Part shown: positions 7,464 to 18,336 of the stretch, in pieces | Position numbering within the stretch: the first letter of the stretch is position 1 | How the letters are laid out: every line of letters begins with the position of its first letter | Assembly: GCA_963833195.1 (NCBI GenBank) | Contig: CAWHXF010000028.1 | Coordinates: forward strand, 1,488,001 to 1,552,000 | Direction: 5' to 3' | DNA: 64,000 bases | Source of the DNA: Granulosicoccus sp963833195 | GTDB taxonomy: Bacteria; Pseudomonadota; Gammaproteobacteria; Granulosicoccales; Granulosicoccaceae | Made by a program: the position numbers and the translations under genes | Notes under the pieces: generated by a model | Database searches by the model: none | What the model saw: the letters and a program-made list of their open reading frames with translations, nothing else | Told to the model about the DNA's origin: nothing

Positions 7464-9760
7464 AGCACGCCGGCGGCGATCGGCACGCCGAGCGTGTTGT
7501 AGCCGAACGCGAAGAACAGGTTCTGCCGGATGTTGCTCACGGTCTTCCGAGCGAGGGTGCGCGCCCGGACCAGACCGCCGAGATCCCCGCCCAGCAGCGT
7601 GATGCCCGCGCTCTCGACGGCGACGTCCGCGCCGGTACCCATCGCGATGCCGACGTCGGCCGCGGCGAGCGCGGGCGCATCGTTGACCCCGTCACCCGCC
7701 ATGGCGACGATCGCCCCCTTCGCGTGCAGTTCGCTGATCAACGCCTGCTTGTCGGCGGGCTCCACGCCCGCACGCACCTCGTCGATGCCGAGCCGCGACG
7801 CCACCGCGAGCGCGGTGCGCTCGTTGTCCCCGGTCGCCATGATCACGCGCACGCCCGACTCGTGCAGCGCATCGATCGCGGCCCGGGTGCTCTCCTTGAC
7901 CCGGTCCTGCACGGCCACCACGCCCGCGAACGCACCGTCGATCGACACGTACATCGCGGTCTTGCCCTCGTCGCGCAGCGCATCCGCGGCGACCTCCACC
8001 TCGCCACGACGAACCCCCACCTCTTCCATGAGGGCCGCGTTGCCGAGGCGCACGGCGTGCCCGTCGACGGTGCCGCCGACGCCTCGCCCCGTGTACGACT
8101 CGAAGTCCGTCGTGGGCACGAGGGCCACCCCTTCGTCCCGCGCGCCCGTCACGATTGCCTCGGCAAGCGGGTGCTCGGAGCCGCTCTCGAGCGAGGCGGC
8201 CAGACGCAGGAGCCGAGCCCGCTCCACACCGTCCGCCGGCAGCACGTCGGTCAGCGTCGGCCGCCCTTCGGTCAGCGTGCCGGTCTTGTCGACGACGATG
8301 GTATCCACCTTCGCCATGCGCTCGAGGGCGCTCGCGTCCTTGACGAGCACGCCGGCCTGAGCGCCACGACCCGTCGCCGTCATGATCGACATGGGCGTTG
8401 CGAGCCCGAGCGCGCACGGGCAGGCGATGATCAGCACCGAGATCAGGGCGACCAGCGCGTAGGCGAGTCGCGGCTCGGGGCCGACGAGCATCCACGCCAC
8501 GAACGCGATCAGCGCGATCGCGACGACCGTGGGCACGAAGTACGAGGCCACCCGGTCGGCCAGCCCCTGGATGGGCGCGCGCGAACGCTGGGCGCCCGCG
8601 ACCATCGCGACGATCTGCGACAGCATCGTCTCGTCGCCGACGCGCCCCGCCTCCATGACGAAGCTGCCGCGGCCGTTGATGGTGCCGCCGGTGACGGCGT
8701 CCCCGACCGTCTTCTCCACCGGCACGGGCTCGCCCGTGATCAGGCTCTCGTCGACCGAGGAGCCGCCGTCGACGAGCCTGCCGTCCACGGGCACGGAGTC
8801 CCCGGGGCGCACGCGCAGCCGGTCGCCCTCGATGACGTTCTCGAGCGGCGCGTCGTACTCCTCGCCGTCGGGCAGCACGCGCCGGGCGGTCTTCGGCGCG
8901 AGATCGAGCAGCGCGCGAATGGCGTCGCCGGTCTTCTCCCGGGCCCGCAGCTCCAGCACCTGACCGACGAAGATCAGCGCGACGATGACGACCGCGGCCT
9001 CGAAGTAGACGGGCGGGTGTCCGTTCATGCGCAGCGCCTCGGGCAGCAGGCCCGGGACGAGCATCGACACGACACTGAACCCGTAGGCCGCACCGACGCC
9101 GAGCAGGATCAGCGTCCACATGTTGTAGTTGGTCGTCCGGATCGACGTCCAGCCACGCACGAAGAACGGCGCGGCCGCCCACAGGACGACCGGGGTGGCG
9201 AGCGCGAGCTCGATCCAAAGCGCGGCGCGCTCGCCGATCCACTCACGAACGGGCAGGCCCAGCATCGGGCCCATCGTGAGGATCAGCAGCGGTACGGCCG
9301 CGGCGACGCTGACCCACATGCGCCGCGTGAAGTCGACGAGCTCCTCGTTGGGGCCTTCGGCGACGCCGGACATCGCCTCGAGCGCCATGCCGCAGATCGG
9401 GCAGGTGCCCGGTCCCTCCTGCACGATCTCGGGGTCCATCGGGCAGGTGTAGAGGTTCGCGCCGTCGGCACCGTCGGCCGCGGCGGCCTTCTCGGCCTCG
9501 CGCTCGCGCTGCACCTGCCGGTTGCCCGACACGTAGAACCACGGGTCGCGCTCGAACTTGTCGTGACAGCCCTGCGAGCAGAAGTGGTAGTCGTCGCCGC
9601 GCCACTCGCTCTCGGGCTTGCCCGCATCGAGCTTGACGCTCATGCCGCACACCGGATCCTTCACGGTGCCGGCCGGGGTCTCGGAAGCCGGGGCGTCATG
9701 AATCGGGTGCGCTTCGTGGCGCGGCGTGTCGGCCGCGGCCGTCGTGCCGGTATCCATCAT
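7349..9760 (-). CDS. copA: Copper-exporting P1B-type ATPase with YHS and heavy-metal-binding N-domains
   Basis: A pump of 803 residues that exports Cu(I) using ATP. Domains in order: a YHS domain (DPVCGMSV, with FCSQGCHDKF, about residues 35-75); a heavy-metal-binding domain (YTCPMDPEIV, GTCPICGMAL, about 100-125); membrane helices; the intramembrane CPC motif in IACPCALGLATP; the phosphorylated Asp in DKTGTLTEG; and the hinge GDGVNDAPALAAADVGIAMG. The last helices carry YNTLG and MSLSSVSVV, which fit the P1B-1 copper subgroup. The ATG at 9760 is the first of two adjacent Mets. A CueR-like promoter lies just upstream (9804-9834). The gene symbol is by function; the family has several copA-like paralogues. 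Confidence 0.92.
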   Translation of the reverse strand: MMDTGTTAAADTPRHEAHPIHDAPASETPAGTVKDPVCGMSVKLDAGKPESEWRGDDYHFCSQGCHDKFERDPWFYVSGNRQVQREREAEKAAAADGADGANLYTCPMDPEIVQEGPGTCPICGMALEAMSGVAEGPNEELVDFTRRMWVSVAAAVPLLILTMGPMLGLPVREWIGERAALWIELALATPVVLWAAAPFFVRGWTSIRTTNYNMWTLILLGVGAAYGFSVVSMLVPGLLPEALRMNGHPPVYFEAAVVIVALIFVGQVLELRAREKTGDAIRALLDLAPKTARRVLPDGEEYDAPLENVIEGDRLRVRPGDSVPVDGRLVDGGSSVDESLITGEPVPVEKTVGDAVTGGTINGRGSFVMEAGRVGDETMLSQIVAMVAGAQRSRAPIQGLADRVASYFVPTVVAIALIAFVAWMLVGPEPRLAYALVALISVLIIACPCALGLATPMSIMTATGRGAQAGVLVKDASALERMAKVDTIVVDKTGTLTEGRPTLTDVLPADGVERARLLRLAASLESGSEHPLAEAIVTGARDEGVALVPTTDFESYTGRGVGGTVDGHAVRLGNAALMEEVGVRRGEVEVAADALRDEGKTAMYVSIDGAFAGVVAVQDRVKESTRAAIDALHESGVRVIMATGDNERTALAVASRLGIDEVRAGVEPADKQALISELHAKGAIVAMAGDGVNDAPALAAADVGIAMGTGADVAVESAGITLLGGDLGGLVRARTLARKTVSNIRQNLFFAFGYNTLGVPIAAGVLYPLTGWLLSPMLAALAMSLSSVSVVTNALRLRRAKLD

Positions 9761-9803
9761 GATGAAGTGCCTGATCGGAAGGGGCGTGCCCCGAACGACT
9801 CCG

Positions 9804-9834
9804 ACCATGGGCATTCCCGTGACTGGAACCTCAA
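9804..9834 (-). promoter_or_regulatory. CueR-type promoter of the copper ATPase
   Basis: Read on the minus strand, a -35 TTGAGG (9829-9834) and a -10-like CATGGT (9804-9809) are 19 bp apart. That long spacer is typical of MerR-family activators. The spacer begins with the dyad TTCC-N7-GGAA placed immediately after the -35, the same arrangement as in the E. coli copA promoter controlled by CueR. The -10 is weak, as expected for an activated promoter. No cueR gene lies in this window. Confidence 0.6.
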
Positions 9835-9896
9835 GGGGCTTGTCGTTTGGTGAACGCGTCGTGGCCTGCGGGTACGCTGCCCGACCTGCCCACCCC

Positions 9897-10436
9897 TCAG
9901 CGAAACAGCCGATCGAGCACCGAGCCCTCGGGCTGCACGCCGAGCTGCTCGAGCTGCGCATCGTTCACCTCGCGCTGCCAGTCGCGCTCCTGCTCCGGCC
10001 ACGTGGAGGCGATGTACGACAGCACCGCGATGATCTCCTCGTCGCCGAGCGTGCCGGCGTAGGCGGGCATCGCCGAGCGGTAGTCCGGGTCGCCGATCAC
10101 CGTGGCGGGGCCGTACTTGACGATCTCGAACAGCAGGTCGTCGGCGTGGTGCCACGTGTGGCCGCTGGCGTCGTGCGGCGGCGCCGGCAGCAGGCCGTTA
10201 GCGTCGCGCCGGCGCCAGTCGGGCTGGCCCTCGAGCTCCAGGCCGTGGCAGGACGCGCACTGCGCCGCGTAGACCGCCTCACCGCGCGCGACCGTCGCGG
10301 GATCGTCCGCGCGCAGCGCGACGAGCGCATCGTCGGTGCCGCGCTCACCCGCGAGGGCGACGGACGTCGCCGCGGCCGCGAGCAGCAATGACGCGCCGAT
10401 GCGTGAGGCGGTGACAGGGTTGCGCAACGCGATCAT
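9897..10436 (-). CDS. Exported c-type cytochrome
   Basis: A 179-residue class I cytochrome c. It has a signal peptide (about residues 10-30, LLLAAAATSVALAG), a haem attachment motif CASCH (about residue 60), and a distal Met in the segment YRSAMPAYAGTL (about residue 125) that probably supplies the sixth ligand. Its start overlaps the stop of the multicopper oxidase by 4 bp (ATGA), so the two are coupled. It may accept or deliver electrons for the oxidase in the periplasm. Coupling of a cytochrome to this oxidase is inferred from gene order only. Confidence 0.85.
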   Translation of the reverse strand: MIALRNPVTASRIGASLLLAAAATSVALAGERGTDDALVALRADDPATVARGEAVYAAQCASCHGLELEGQPDWRRRDANGLLPAPPHDASGHTWHHADDLLFEIVKYGPATVIGDPDYRSAMPAYAGTLGDEEIIAVLSYIASTWPEQERDWQREVNDAQLEQLGVQPEGSVLDRLFR

Positions 10437-11674
10437 GCCGTCACCGCGACGATGGCGCCCATGCCGGCGGCGTGGTGTTCGAGCACGTGGCAGTGCAGCA
10501 GCCAGCGGCCCGGCTCGCCCGCCACGAACGCGACCTCCACGCGGGAGTCGGGCGCGACCGGCACGCTGTCGCGGTACTCGGCGCGCTCGACCGCACGGCC
10601 ATCCACCGACAGTAGCCGCACGTGGTGGCCGTGCAGGTGCATGGGGTGCACGAAGGCGGTCTCGTTGACGAAGCGCACGCGCACCGTGCGCCCGCTCGCC
10701 ACCTCGAGCATCGGCGCCACGTCGTAGCCCGTGCTCGCGACGTCGCCCAGTGCCCAGAACTTGCCGCGCCGCGCGAGCTCGCGACCGTCGAGTCGTTCAT
10801 CCTCGAGCGTGGCCGCATCCAGCCCGCGCATCGCGCCGCCGCGCATGACCACTTCGTGCTCGATCGCCTCGCCGAGCTCGGGCTCCGGGACGGTCGCGGC
10901 GCCGAGATCGATGGCGGTCCCGGGCGGGCCGTCGCGCAGCGGCGCGCTCGCGTCGAGCGCGAACAGCCGCGCATTGGCCGCGTTCACGAGGCGCAGGCGC
11001 ACGCGCTCGCCCGCGCGCACGCGGTGCGGCCAGTCGCGCCGCCCGTTCACGGTCACGGTGTTGCCGATGCGCCCGGCGTGGGACAGGTCGTGCCGGTGTC
11101 CGAAGTCGTCGACGATCGTCGCGTCCGGCGCGAGCCGCCAGTCGTCGAGCACCCACACGAGCTCGCGGTCGACGGCGATCGGATCGTCCTCCTCGACGAT
11201 CAGCGCGCCGTACAGCCCGCGCCCGACCTGCTCCGGGACGTTCGCGTGCGCGTGGTACCAGTACGTGCCGGCGTCGGGCGGCGCGAACGCGTAGTCGAAG
11301 CCTTCGCCCGGTGCGATGGGCGGCTGCGTCAGCCCCGCGACGCCGTCCATCGCCCACGGCACGCGCACGCCGTGCCAGTGCACCGAGGTCGGCACCTCCA
11401 GCGCGTTGTCCACTCGGATCGAGGCCGCCTCGCCGCGACGAAGGCGCAGCGTGGGTCCCGGGCTCGACCCACCGAAGGTCCAGAGCGACGTGTGCGGGTA
11501 CGGCATGCCGACAAGCGGCACGCGCGCCTCGGCGGCGAAGAGGCGGATAGGTCCGTCGACGACTCCCTGCGCGACCGTTCCCGCAGCGGAAACCGGTGCC
11601 GCGGCGAACGGGCCGAGCGGGCCTGCCGCAAGGGTGCCGGCGGCGGCGCGGCGAAGGAAGGTGCGTCTTTGCAT
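10433..11674 (-). CDS. Tat-exported multicopper oxidase
   Basis: A 413-residue periplasmic multicopper oxidase. It begins with a twin-arginine signal (MQRRTFLRRAAAGTLAAGPLG). All four copper-ligand motifs are present in order: HWHGVRVPWAMDG, YWYHAHANVPEQ, HPMHLHGHH, and the terminal HCHVLEHHAAGM with the Cys flanked by two His. This is compatible with cuprous-ion oxidation as in CueO-like enzymes, though the Met-rich insert of CueO is not seen. It is coupled to a cytochrome c (4-bp overlap) and preceded by a second CueR-type promoter (11754-11784), supporting a role in copper tolerance. Confidence 0.88.
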   Translation of the reverse strand: MQRRTFLRRAAAGTLAAGPLGPFAAAPVSAAGTVAQGVVDGPIRLFAAEARVPLVGMPYPHTSLWTFGGSSPGPTLRLRRGEAASIRVDNALEVPTSVHWHGVRVPWAMDGVAGLTQPPIAPGEGFDYAFAPPDAGTYWYHAHANVPEQVGRGLYGALIVEEDDPIAVDRELVWVLDDWRLAPDATIVDDFGHRHDLSHAGRIGNTVTVNGRRDWPHRVRAGERVRLRLVNAANARLFALDASAPLRDGPPGTAIDLGAATVPEPELGEAIEHEVVMRGGAMRGLDAATLEDERLDGRELARRGKFWALGDVASTGYDVAPMLEVASGRTVRVRFVNETAFVHPMHLHGHHVRLLSVDGRAVERAEYRDSVPVAPDSRVEVAFVAGEPGRWLLHCHVLEHHAAGMGAIVAVTA

Positions 11675-11753
11675 GGGGGAGGCTCGTCCTGCACGGGTCG
11701 TCGGGTCGAGGCGTGAACGTCCGGACTCACCGAACGTGCGCGATACCGGAGGG

Positions 11754-11784
11754 AACGTAGAGGTTCCAGTCGGTGGAAACTCGA
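11754..11784 (-). promoter_or_regulatory. CueR-type promoter of the oxidase-cytochrome operon
   Basis: On the minus strand, a -35-like TCGAGT (11779-11784) and -10-like TACGTT (11754-11759) are separated by 19 bp. The spacer again starts with TTCC-N7-GGAA directly after the -35, as in the promoter before the copper ATPase. A transcript starting here would have a leader of roughly 70 bases. The match of layout at two copper loci in one window supports a common MerR-family activator. Confidence 0.58.
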
Positions 11785-11824
11785 GGAGTCGCCAGGCTTG
11801 CGTGCGACCCGATTTCGCACGGCC

Positions 11825-12241
11825 TCATCGCAGGTCGTTCACGACCACGCCGACCCTCTCGGCCGCACCGAGCAGCGCGGCGTCCCGGCTGGCGAGTGCC
11901 GCACCGTGTCGCGCGGCCAGATCGAGATACACCGCGTCGTAGACGCCCAGCACCAGCTGCCTGGCCAGGCCCGCGATCCGGACGAGAGCGGTTGCGCCGG
12001 GGGCGGGCGCGAAGACGATCCGGGATTCGAGCAGCATCAAGTCGGCGTCCGCGGCTCCCTCGACAAGCAGCCCCCTGCGCTCGAGCCGGACCAGCGTGTT
12101 GCGGATCTCGAGGCTCATGAGGTTGGGCGCGACCCAGGCGTCCTGGGCGCTCTCGAAGAACGCGTCCGCGGCGGCGGTGGCCTGGTTACGAATCAGATTG
12201 CAAACGGCCGCCGAGGCGTCGATGACGCAGGACGAGCTCAA
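11825..12241 (-). CDS. vapC: PIN-domain toxin (VapC-like ribonuclease)
   Basis: A 138-residue PIN-domain protein, expected to be an RNase toxin. Its acidic active-site residues are visible: Asp in CVIDASAA near the start, Glu in SLEIRNTL, and Asp residues in VYDAVYLDLA and ASRDAALL. The start is read as a TTG whose TTGA overlaps the antitoxin stop codon, giving the usual coupled toxin-antitoxin order; the longer frame to 12280 would run into the antitoxin gene. The partner is a Phd/YefM-type antitoxin, a combination that occurs with PIN toxins. The RNA target is unknown. Confidence 0.82.
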   Translation of the reverse strand: MSSSCVIDASAAVCNLIRNQATAAADAFFESAQDAWVAPNLMSLEIRNTLVRLERRGLLVEGAADADLMLLESRIVFAPAPGATALVRIAGLARQLVLGVYDAVYLDLAARHGAALASRDAALLGAAERVGVVVNDLR

Positions 12242-12510
12242 AGCCGATCCTCGTCGCTCTCCCGCTTGAGCTCCTCCCACGACAGGGGTTCAGCCGACCG
12301 CGGGTACGCGAGCGCGCGTTCGTCCCGGCGCGCGATCAGGTAGGCCGCCACCGCTCTCCTGGCTTCTCGGTCATCGACCGGATCGACCGGGCAGAGCCGC
12401 ACGGTCGGCTTTCCGTGCCGTGTTATCACGACTTCCTCGCCGGACTCCTCTATCTCGGCGATGAGCGCGGACAACCGGTTCTTCGCGTCGTGCAGGGCAA
12501 CTTCCTTCAT
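12238..12510 (-). CDS. Phd/YefM-family antitoxin
   Basis: A 90-residue antitoxin paired with the PIN toxin. The N-terminal Phd fold is evident (MKEVALHDAKNRLSALI, then EEVVITRHGKPTVRL, about residues 1-45), and the C-terminal part is charged, as expected for the toxin-binding tail. The ATG at 12510 is chosen because the family begins exactly there; the upstream extension to 12621 is not family-like. An inverted repeat (12529-12553) upstream of the start is a likely self-regulated operator. Confidence 0.85.
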   Translation of the reverse strand: MKEVALHDAKNRLSALIAEIEESGEEVVITRHGKPTVRLCPVDPVDDREARRAVAAYLIARRDERALAYPRSAEPLSWEELKRESDEDRL

Positions 12511-12528
12511 GGACCCGACCTCGGGGGA

Positions 12529-12553
12529 ACTCTGGCCACAGTCTAGCCAGAGT
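12529..12553. promoter_or_regulatory. Inverted repeat, likely antitoxin operator
   Basis: Perfect 8-bp arms ACTCTGGC and GCCAGAGT separated by 9 bp, ending 18 bases before the antitoxin ATG at 12510. On the minus strand a TAGACT, which could be a -10, lies inside it. Placement and symmetry fit an autoregulatory site for a Phd-type antitoxin dimer. No -35 was convincing. Confidence 0.5.
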
Positions 12554-12632
12554 CGTCCGCAAATGCTTCCGACGGCCCCCGCGAACCGCGCTCCGCTGCG
12601 ACGCTCGACCCACATCACCAAAGGGTCGCCCC

Positions 12633-14268
12633 ATGCTGGATCTCTGGTACGCCAACGCCGTCGTCTATTGCCTCGACGTCGAGACCTTCAAGGACGGCAA
12701 CGGCGACGGCATCGGCGACTTCGCAGGCCTGCACGCGTCGCTCGACCACCTCGAGCGCCTCGGCGTGAACTGTCTGTGGCTGAACCCGTTCTACCCGTCG
12801 CCGAACCGCGACAACGGCTACGACATCAGCGACTTCTACGGCGTGGACCCGCGCCACGGCACGCTCGGCGACTTCGTCGCGTTCATGCACGCGGCCAACG
12901 ATCGGGGCATGCGCGTGATTTGCGATCTGGTCGTGAACCACACCTCGATCGACCACCCGTGGTTCCAGGCCTCGCGCTCGTCGAAGGACTCGCCCTACCG
13001 CGACTGGTACGTGTGGAAGGACGAGGAGCCCGAGGACAAGAGCGAGGGGATCATCTTCCCCGGCGAGCAGGACGCGGTGTGGACGCAGGACGAGGCGACG
13101 GGCTCGTGGTACCTGCACCGCTTCTACGAGCACCAGGCCGACCTGAACGTCGCGAACCCGGCGGTGCGCGAGGAGATCCAACGCATCATGGGCTTCTGGC
13201 TGCAGCTCGGCGTGTCCGGCTTCCGCGTGGACGCGGTGCCGTTCCTGATCGAATACAAGGGCCTCACCGACATCCCGGACGATCGGGAGGACCCCTACCT
13301 GCTCCTCGACGACATGCACGGCTTCATGGAATGGCGCCGCGCCGAGGCCATCCTGCTGGCCGAGGCCAACGTCGAGTACGACAAGGCGCCGGAGTTCTTC
13401 GCCGAAGGCAACCGCATGCAACTGGTGTTCGACTTCATCGGCAACCAGGCGACGTGGCTGGCCTTCGCGCGCGACGACGCCGCGCCCATCGCGGACGCGC
13501 TGCGCAAGCGCCCGATTCCGAACGGTGAGGGTCAGTGGGCGACGTTCCTGAGAAACCACGACGAGCTGTCGCTCGACAAGCTCGACGACCCGATCAGGAA
13601 GGAGGTCTACGCCGCCTTCGGCCCGTCCGAGGACATGCAGGTCTACGGTCGCGGCCTGCGCCGGCGCCTGGCGCCGATGCTCGACGGCGATCCCGAACGT
13701 CTCGCCCTCGCCTTCTCGCTGCTGTTCGCGCTGCCCGGCACGCCGGTGCTCTGGTACGGCGACGAGATCGGGCTCGGCGAGAACCTGGATCTGGAGATGA
13801 GGAACGCGGTGCGCTGCCCGATGCAGTGGACGAGCGGACCCGGCGCGGGCTTCTCGAGCGCGGACCCGTCGGAGTTCGTGCGGCGCCTCGCGAACGGCGA
13901 CGGGTTCGGAGCCGGACGCCGTGAACGCCGCCGACCAGTGGGCCGACCCGGGGTCGCTGCTGAACACCGTGCGCGCGCTGGCGACGCTGCGGCGCGCGGC
14001 GCGCGAGATCGGGCGCGGCGAGACGCGCGTGCTGTCGCCGGGAGACGGCGGCGACGGACCGCTCGTGCTCGAGTCCGCATGGCGCGATGTCCGGACGGTG
14101 ACGGTGCACAACCTGACTACGGAAGCCGGTGCGCTGGACGGTCGCGGACGTCGAGGGACCGTTGTACCGGCACCTCGCCAGCAGGGGCACGACGACCGAT
14201 CGAGAGCTCGCCGACGGCGTCGACATCGTGCTGCCACCGCGCGGCTGGTTGTGGGCGAGGTCGATCGC

Positions 14269-14272
<4 letters not shown>
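12633..14272 (+). CDS. GH13 enzyme, trehalose-synthase-like (two frameshifts)
   Basis: Cytoplasmic alpha-glucan or maltose-acting enzyme of glycoside hydrolase family 13, about 545 residues. Catalytic motifs are intact: CDLVVNH, the nucleophile Asp in GFRVDAVPF, the acid/base Glu in LLAEANVEYD, and the transition-state Asp in LRNHDE. The overall pattern (ANAVVYCLDVETFKDGNGDG, YDISDFYGVDPRHGT) is closest to the trehalose synthase branch. Frame changes near 13912 and near 14134, each apparently one extra base, break the C-terminal third; correcting both gives a clean ending (VDIVLPPRGWLWARSIA). It overlaps the next GH13 gene by TTGA. Exact activity (trehalose synthase, glucosidase or transferase) is uncertain. 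Confidence 0.8.
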
Positions 14273-15880
<1,608 letters not shown>

Positions 15881-15933
15881 CCGGCGGCACGAGGCGCGAT
15901 ACGCTCGGCCCTCCCGGGCCGGACGTCGTGCGC

Positions 15934-16938
15934 ATGCGAACCCCCTTCATCGCCCGACTCGGTGCCGCGGTCGTCGGTGCCGCGCTCAGCCTGTCCGGAC
16001 GCGCGAGCGCATCGGACGCGCTCTCGCGCGAGCTCGTGGCCCCGGGTCCCGAGGGCGATCTCGCGGGCACCTTGCTATTGCCCGCCGACGTGGCCGGACC
16101 CTTCCCCACCGTGCTGCTGTTGCCGGGCTCCGGGCCGATGGACCGCGACGGCAACAGCACCAACGGCGTCACCGCGGGCGCGACGCGGCTGCTGGCCGAG
16201 GGGCTGGCCGCTCGCGGCATCGCATCCCTTCGCACCGACAAGCGTGGACTCTTCGGCAGCGCCCGCGCCGTCGGCGATCCGAACGCGGTGTCGCTCGCCG
16301 ACTACGCCGACGATGTCGAGCGCTGGCTGGCCGTGCTGGACGAGGCGCCCGAGCTTTCGGGCGACGTCTGGCTCGCGGGTCACAGCGAGGGCTCCTTGAT
16401 CGCGCTGACGGCTGCAGCGCGCGAGCTGCCCGGCGTGCGCGCGGTGGTGCTGATCGCGGCGCCCGGTCGGCGGCTCGGGACGGTCGTGCGCGAACAGCTC
16501 GCCGACAACCCGGCCAACGGGCCGGTCCTCGGCGAGGCCTTCGAGGCGGTGGAAGCGATCGAGCGCGGCGAGAGCGTGGACGCCGACGCGCTGCACCCGG
16601 GCCTCAGGCCCCTGTTCAAGGCGTCGACGCAGGACTTCCTGCGCGAGCTCTTCGCCTTCGATCCGGCCGCCGCGCTCGCGCGCCTGGGCGAAGCCGGCCT
16701 GCCCGCGCTCATCGTGCACGGCGGCCGCGACATCCAGGTCTCGGACGAGGACGCGCGGCTGCTGCAGGTGGCGCACCCGGACGCGCGGCTGCTGATCGTC
16801 GCGGACATGAACCACGTGCTGAAGACGGTGGCGAGCGACGACCGCGCCGCCAACACCGCGGCCTACGCGGACCCGAAGCTGCCGCTGTCGGACGGCGTCG
16901 TCGATGCCATCGCCGACTTCGTCGAAGCCACGCGCTGA
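15934..16938 (+). CDS. Secreted alpha/beta hydrolase
   Basis: An exported serine hydrolase of about 334 residues. The ATG at 15934 gives a good signal peptide (MRTPFIARLGAAVVG, cleavage near ASA); an in-frame GTG at 15928 is an alternative. The oxyanion region (LLLPGSGPMDRDGN), the nucleophile elbow GHSEG (about residue 148), an Asp in VHGGRDIQVSD and a His in ADMNHVLK complete a catalytic triad. This layout is common in periplasmic hydrolases acting on small esters or peptides; the substrate is unknown. It stands alone, downstream of the GH13 pair and before the Rieske genes. Confidence 0.78.
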   Translation: MRTPFIARLGAAVVGAALSLSGRASASDALSRELVAPGPEGDLAGTLLLPADVAGPFPTVLLLPGSGPMDRDGNSTNGVTAGATRLLAEGLAARGIASLRTDKRGLFGSARAVGDPNAVSLADYADDVERWLAVLDEAPELSGDVWLAGHSEGSLIALTAAARELPGVRAVVLIAAPGRRLGTVVREQLADNPANGPVLGEAFEAVEAIERGESVDADALHPGLRPLFKASTQDFLRELFAFDPAAALARLGEAGLPALIVHGGRDIQVSDEDARLLQVAHPDARLLIVADMNHVLKTVASDDRAANTAAYADPKLPLSDGVVDAIADFVEATR

Positions 16939-17096
16939 GCCCTCCGCCCTGCCGTGCCGTACCTCCGCCCCATCGCGGTGCCCGCGGCGCCGTTCCGGTG
17001 CGCCGTCGCACCGGGCACGTTCGACGTCGTGCGCGGGATCATTCCGGACGGGGCGGCGGGCGTATGCTCCGCGCTTTGCCCCGGCCCATCACGACC

Positions 17097-18335
17097 ATGA
17101 CCGCCGTACCGGACCTGCCCTCCTTGCTTGCCGAACGCCGGCCGGCGCACTCGCTCGATCGTGCGTTCTACACGTCTTCCGAGGCGATGGACCTGGACTT
17201 CCGGCGCGTGTTCTATCGCCAGTGGCTCTTCGCGATCCCCGCCTGCGAGATCCCGAAGACGGGCAGCTTCGCGACGGTGCAGATCGGCGCCTACCCGATC
17301 GTGATCGTGCGCAGCGCCGACGGCGCGGTGCGCGCCTTCCACAACAGTTGCCGCCACCGGGGCTCGCGGCTGTGCTCGGCCGCACGCGGCTCGGCGCCGA
17401 AGCTCGTGTGCCCCTACCACCAGTGGACCTACGAGCTCGACGGCCGGCTGCTGTACGCGCGCGACATGGGCGACGACTTCGACAAGTCCACCCACGGGTT
17501 GAAGCCCGTGCACTGCGAGGACATCGGCGGGCTCGTCTACGTCTGTCTCGCCGACGACGCCCCCTCCATCGACGCCTTCGCACAGGCCGCCCGGGCGTAC
17601 CTCGCGCCGCACGCGCTGGAGCGCGCGAAGGTCGCGCACGAGAGCACCATCGTCGAGAACGGCAACTGGAAGCTCGTGCTGGAGAACAACCGCGAGTGCT
17701 ACCACTGCTCCGGCAGTCATCCCGCGCTGTGCCGCACCTTCTCCGACCAACCCGTCATGACGGCCATCGACGCGGACGGCGGTGTCGAGCCCGAGATAGA
17801 CGCGCACTGGCGACGGCTCGAGGGGGCCGGCACGCCGTCGCGCTTCGTCATCGCCGACGACAGCCAGTGGCGCCTGGCCCGACTGCCGCTGCTGAACGGC
17901 GCGCAGAGCTTCACGCTCGACGGCAAGCCCGGCACGCGCCGGCGCATGGGCAGCGTGCCGTACGACGACGCGGGATCGCTGCTGATGTTCCACTACCCGA
18001 ACACCTGGAACCACTTCCTGGCCGACCACTCGGTCGTCTTCCGCGTGCTGCCGCTGTCCCCCACGCGCACCGAGGTGACGACGAAGTGGTTGGTCGACGC
18101 GGACGCGGTGGAAGGCGTCGATTACGACCTCGAGCACCTGACGCGCGTGTGGACGAACACGAACGACGAGGACCGCCGCGTGGTCGAGGAGAACCAGCTC
18201 GGCGTCGACTCGCCCGCCTACGAGCCCGGACCGTACTCGCCCGTGCACGAGACGGGCGTCACGCAGTTCGTCGACTGGTACTGCGACGCCGTCACCGATG
18301 CGCCGGAGCAGCGCCACCTCGCCGCGGTGGGCTGA
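17097..18335 (+). CDS. gbcA: Rieske oxygenase, glycine-betaine demethylase type (GbcA-like)
   Basis: Alpha subunit (412 residues) of a two-component Rieske non-haem iron oxygenase. The Rieske [2Fe-2S] ligands are clear: CRHRGSRLC and CPYHQW (about residues 85-110). The mononuclear iron site is seen in ENNRECYHCSGSHP (about 200-215). Length and motif spacing closely match GbcA, which with its reductase removes a methyl group from glycine betaine as formaldehyde; proline-betaine (stachydrine) and carnitine-type oxygenases are the nearest alternatives. The reductase gene follows after a single base. Start chosen at MTAVPDLPS, where family similarity begins. Confidence 0.85.
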   Translation: MTAVPDLPSLLAERRPAHSLDRAFYTSSEAMDLDFRRVFYRQWLFAIPACEIPKTGSFATVQIGAYPIVIVRSADGAVRAFHNSCRHRGSRLCSAARGSAPKLVCPYHQWTYELDGRLLYARDMGDDFDKSTHGLKPVHCEDIGGLVYVCLADDAPSIDAFAQAARAYLAPHALERAKVAHESTIVENGNWKLVLENNRECYHCSGSHPALCRTFSDQPVMTAIDADGGVEPEIDAHWRRLEGAGTPSRFVIADDSQWRLARLPLLNGAQSFTLDGKPGTRRRMGSVPYDDAGSLLMFHYPNTWNHFLADHSVVFRVLPLSPTRTEVTTKWLVDADAVEGVDYDLEHLTRVWTNTNDEDRRVVEENQLGVDSPAYEPGPYSPVHETGVTQFVDWYCDAVTDAPEQRHLAAVG

Positions 18336-18336
18336 G

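Noticed and set aside
7724..9853. A 709-codon open frame on the plus strand opposite the copper ATPase.
   Set aside because: Antisense frames stay open in very GC-rich coding DNA. Its translation is rich in Arg, His and Gly and has no family-like sequence.
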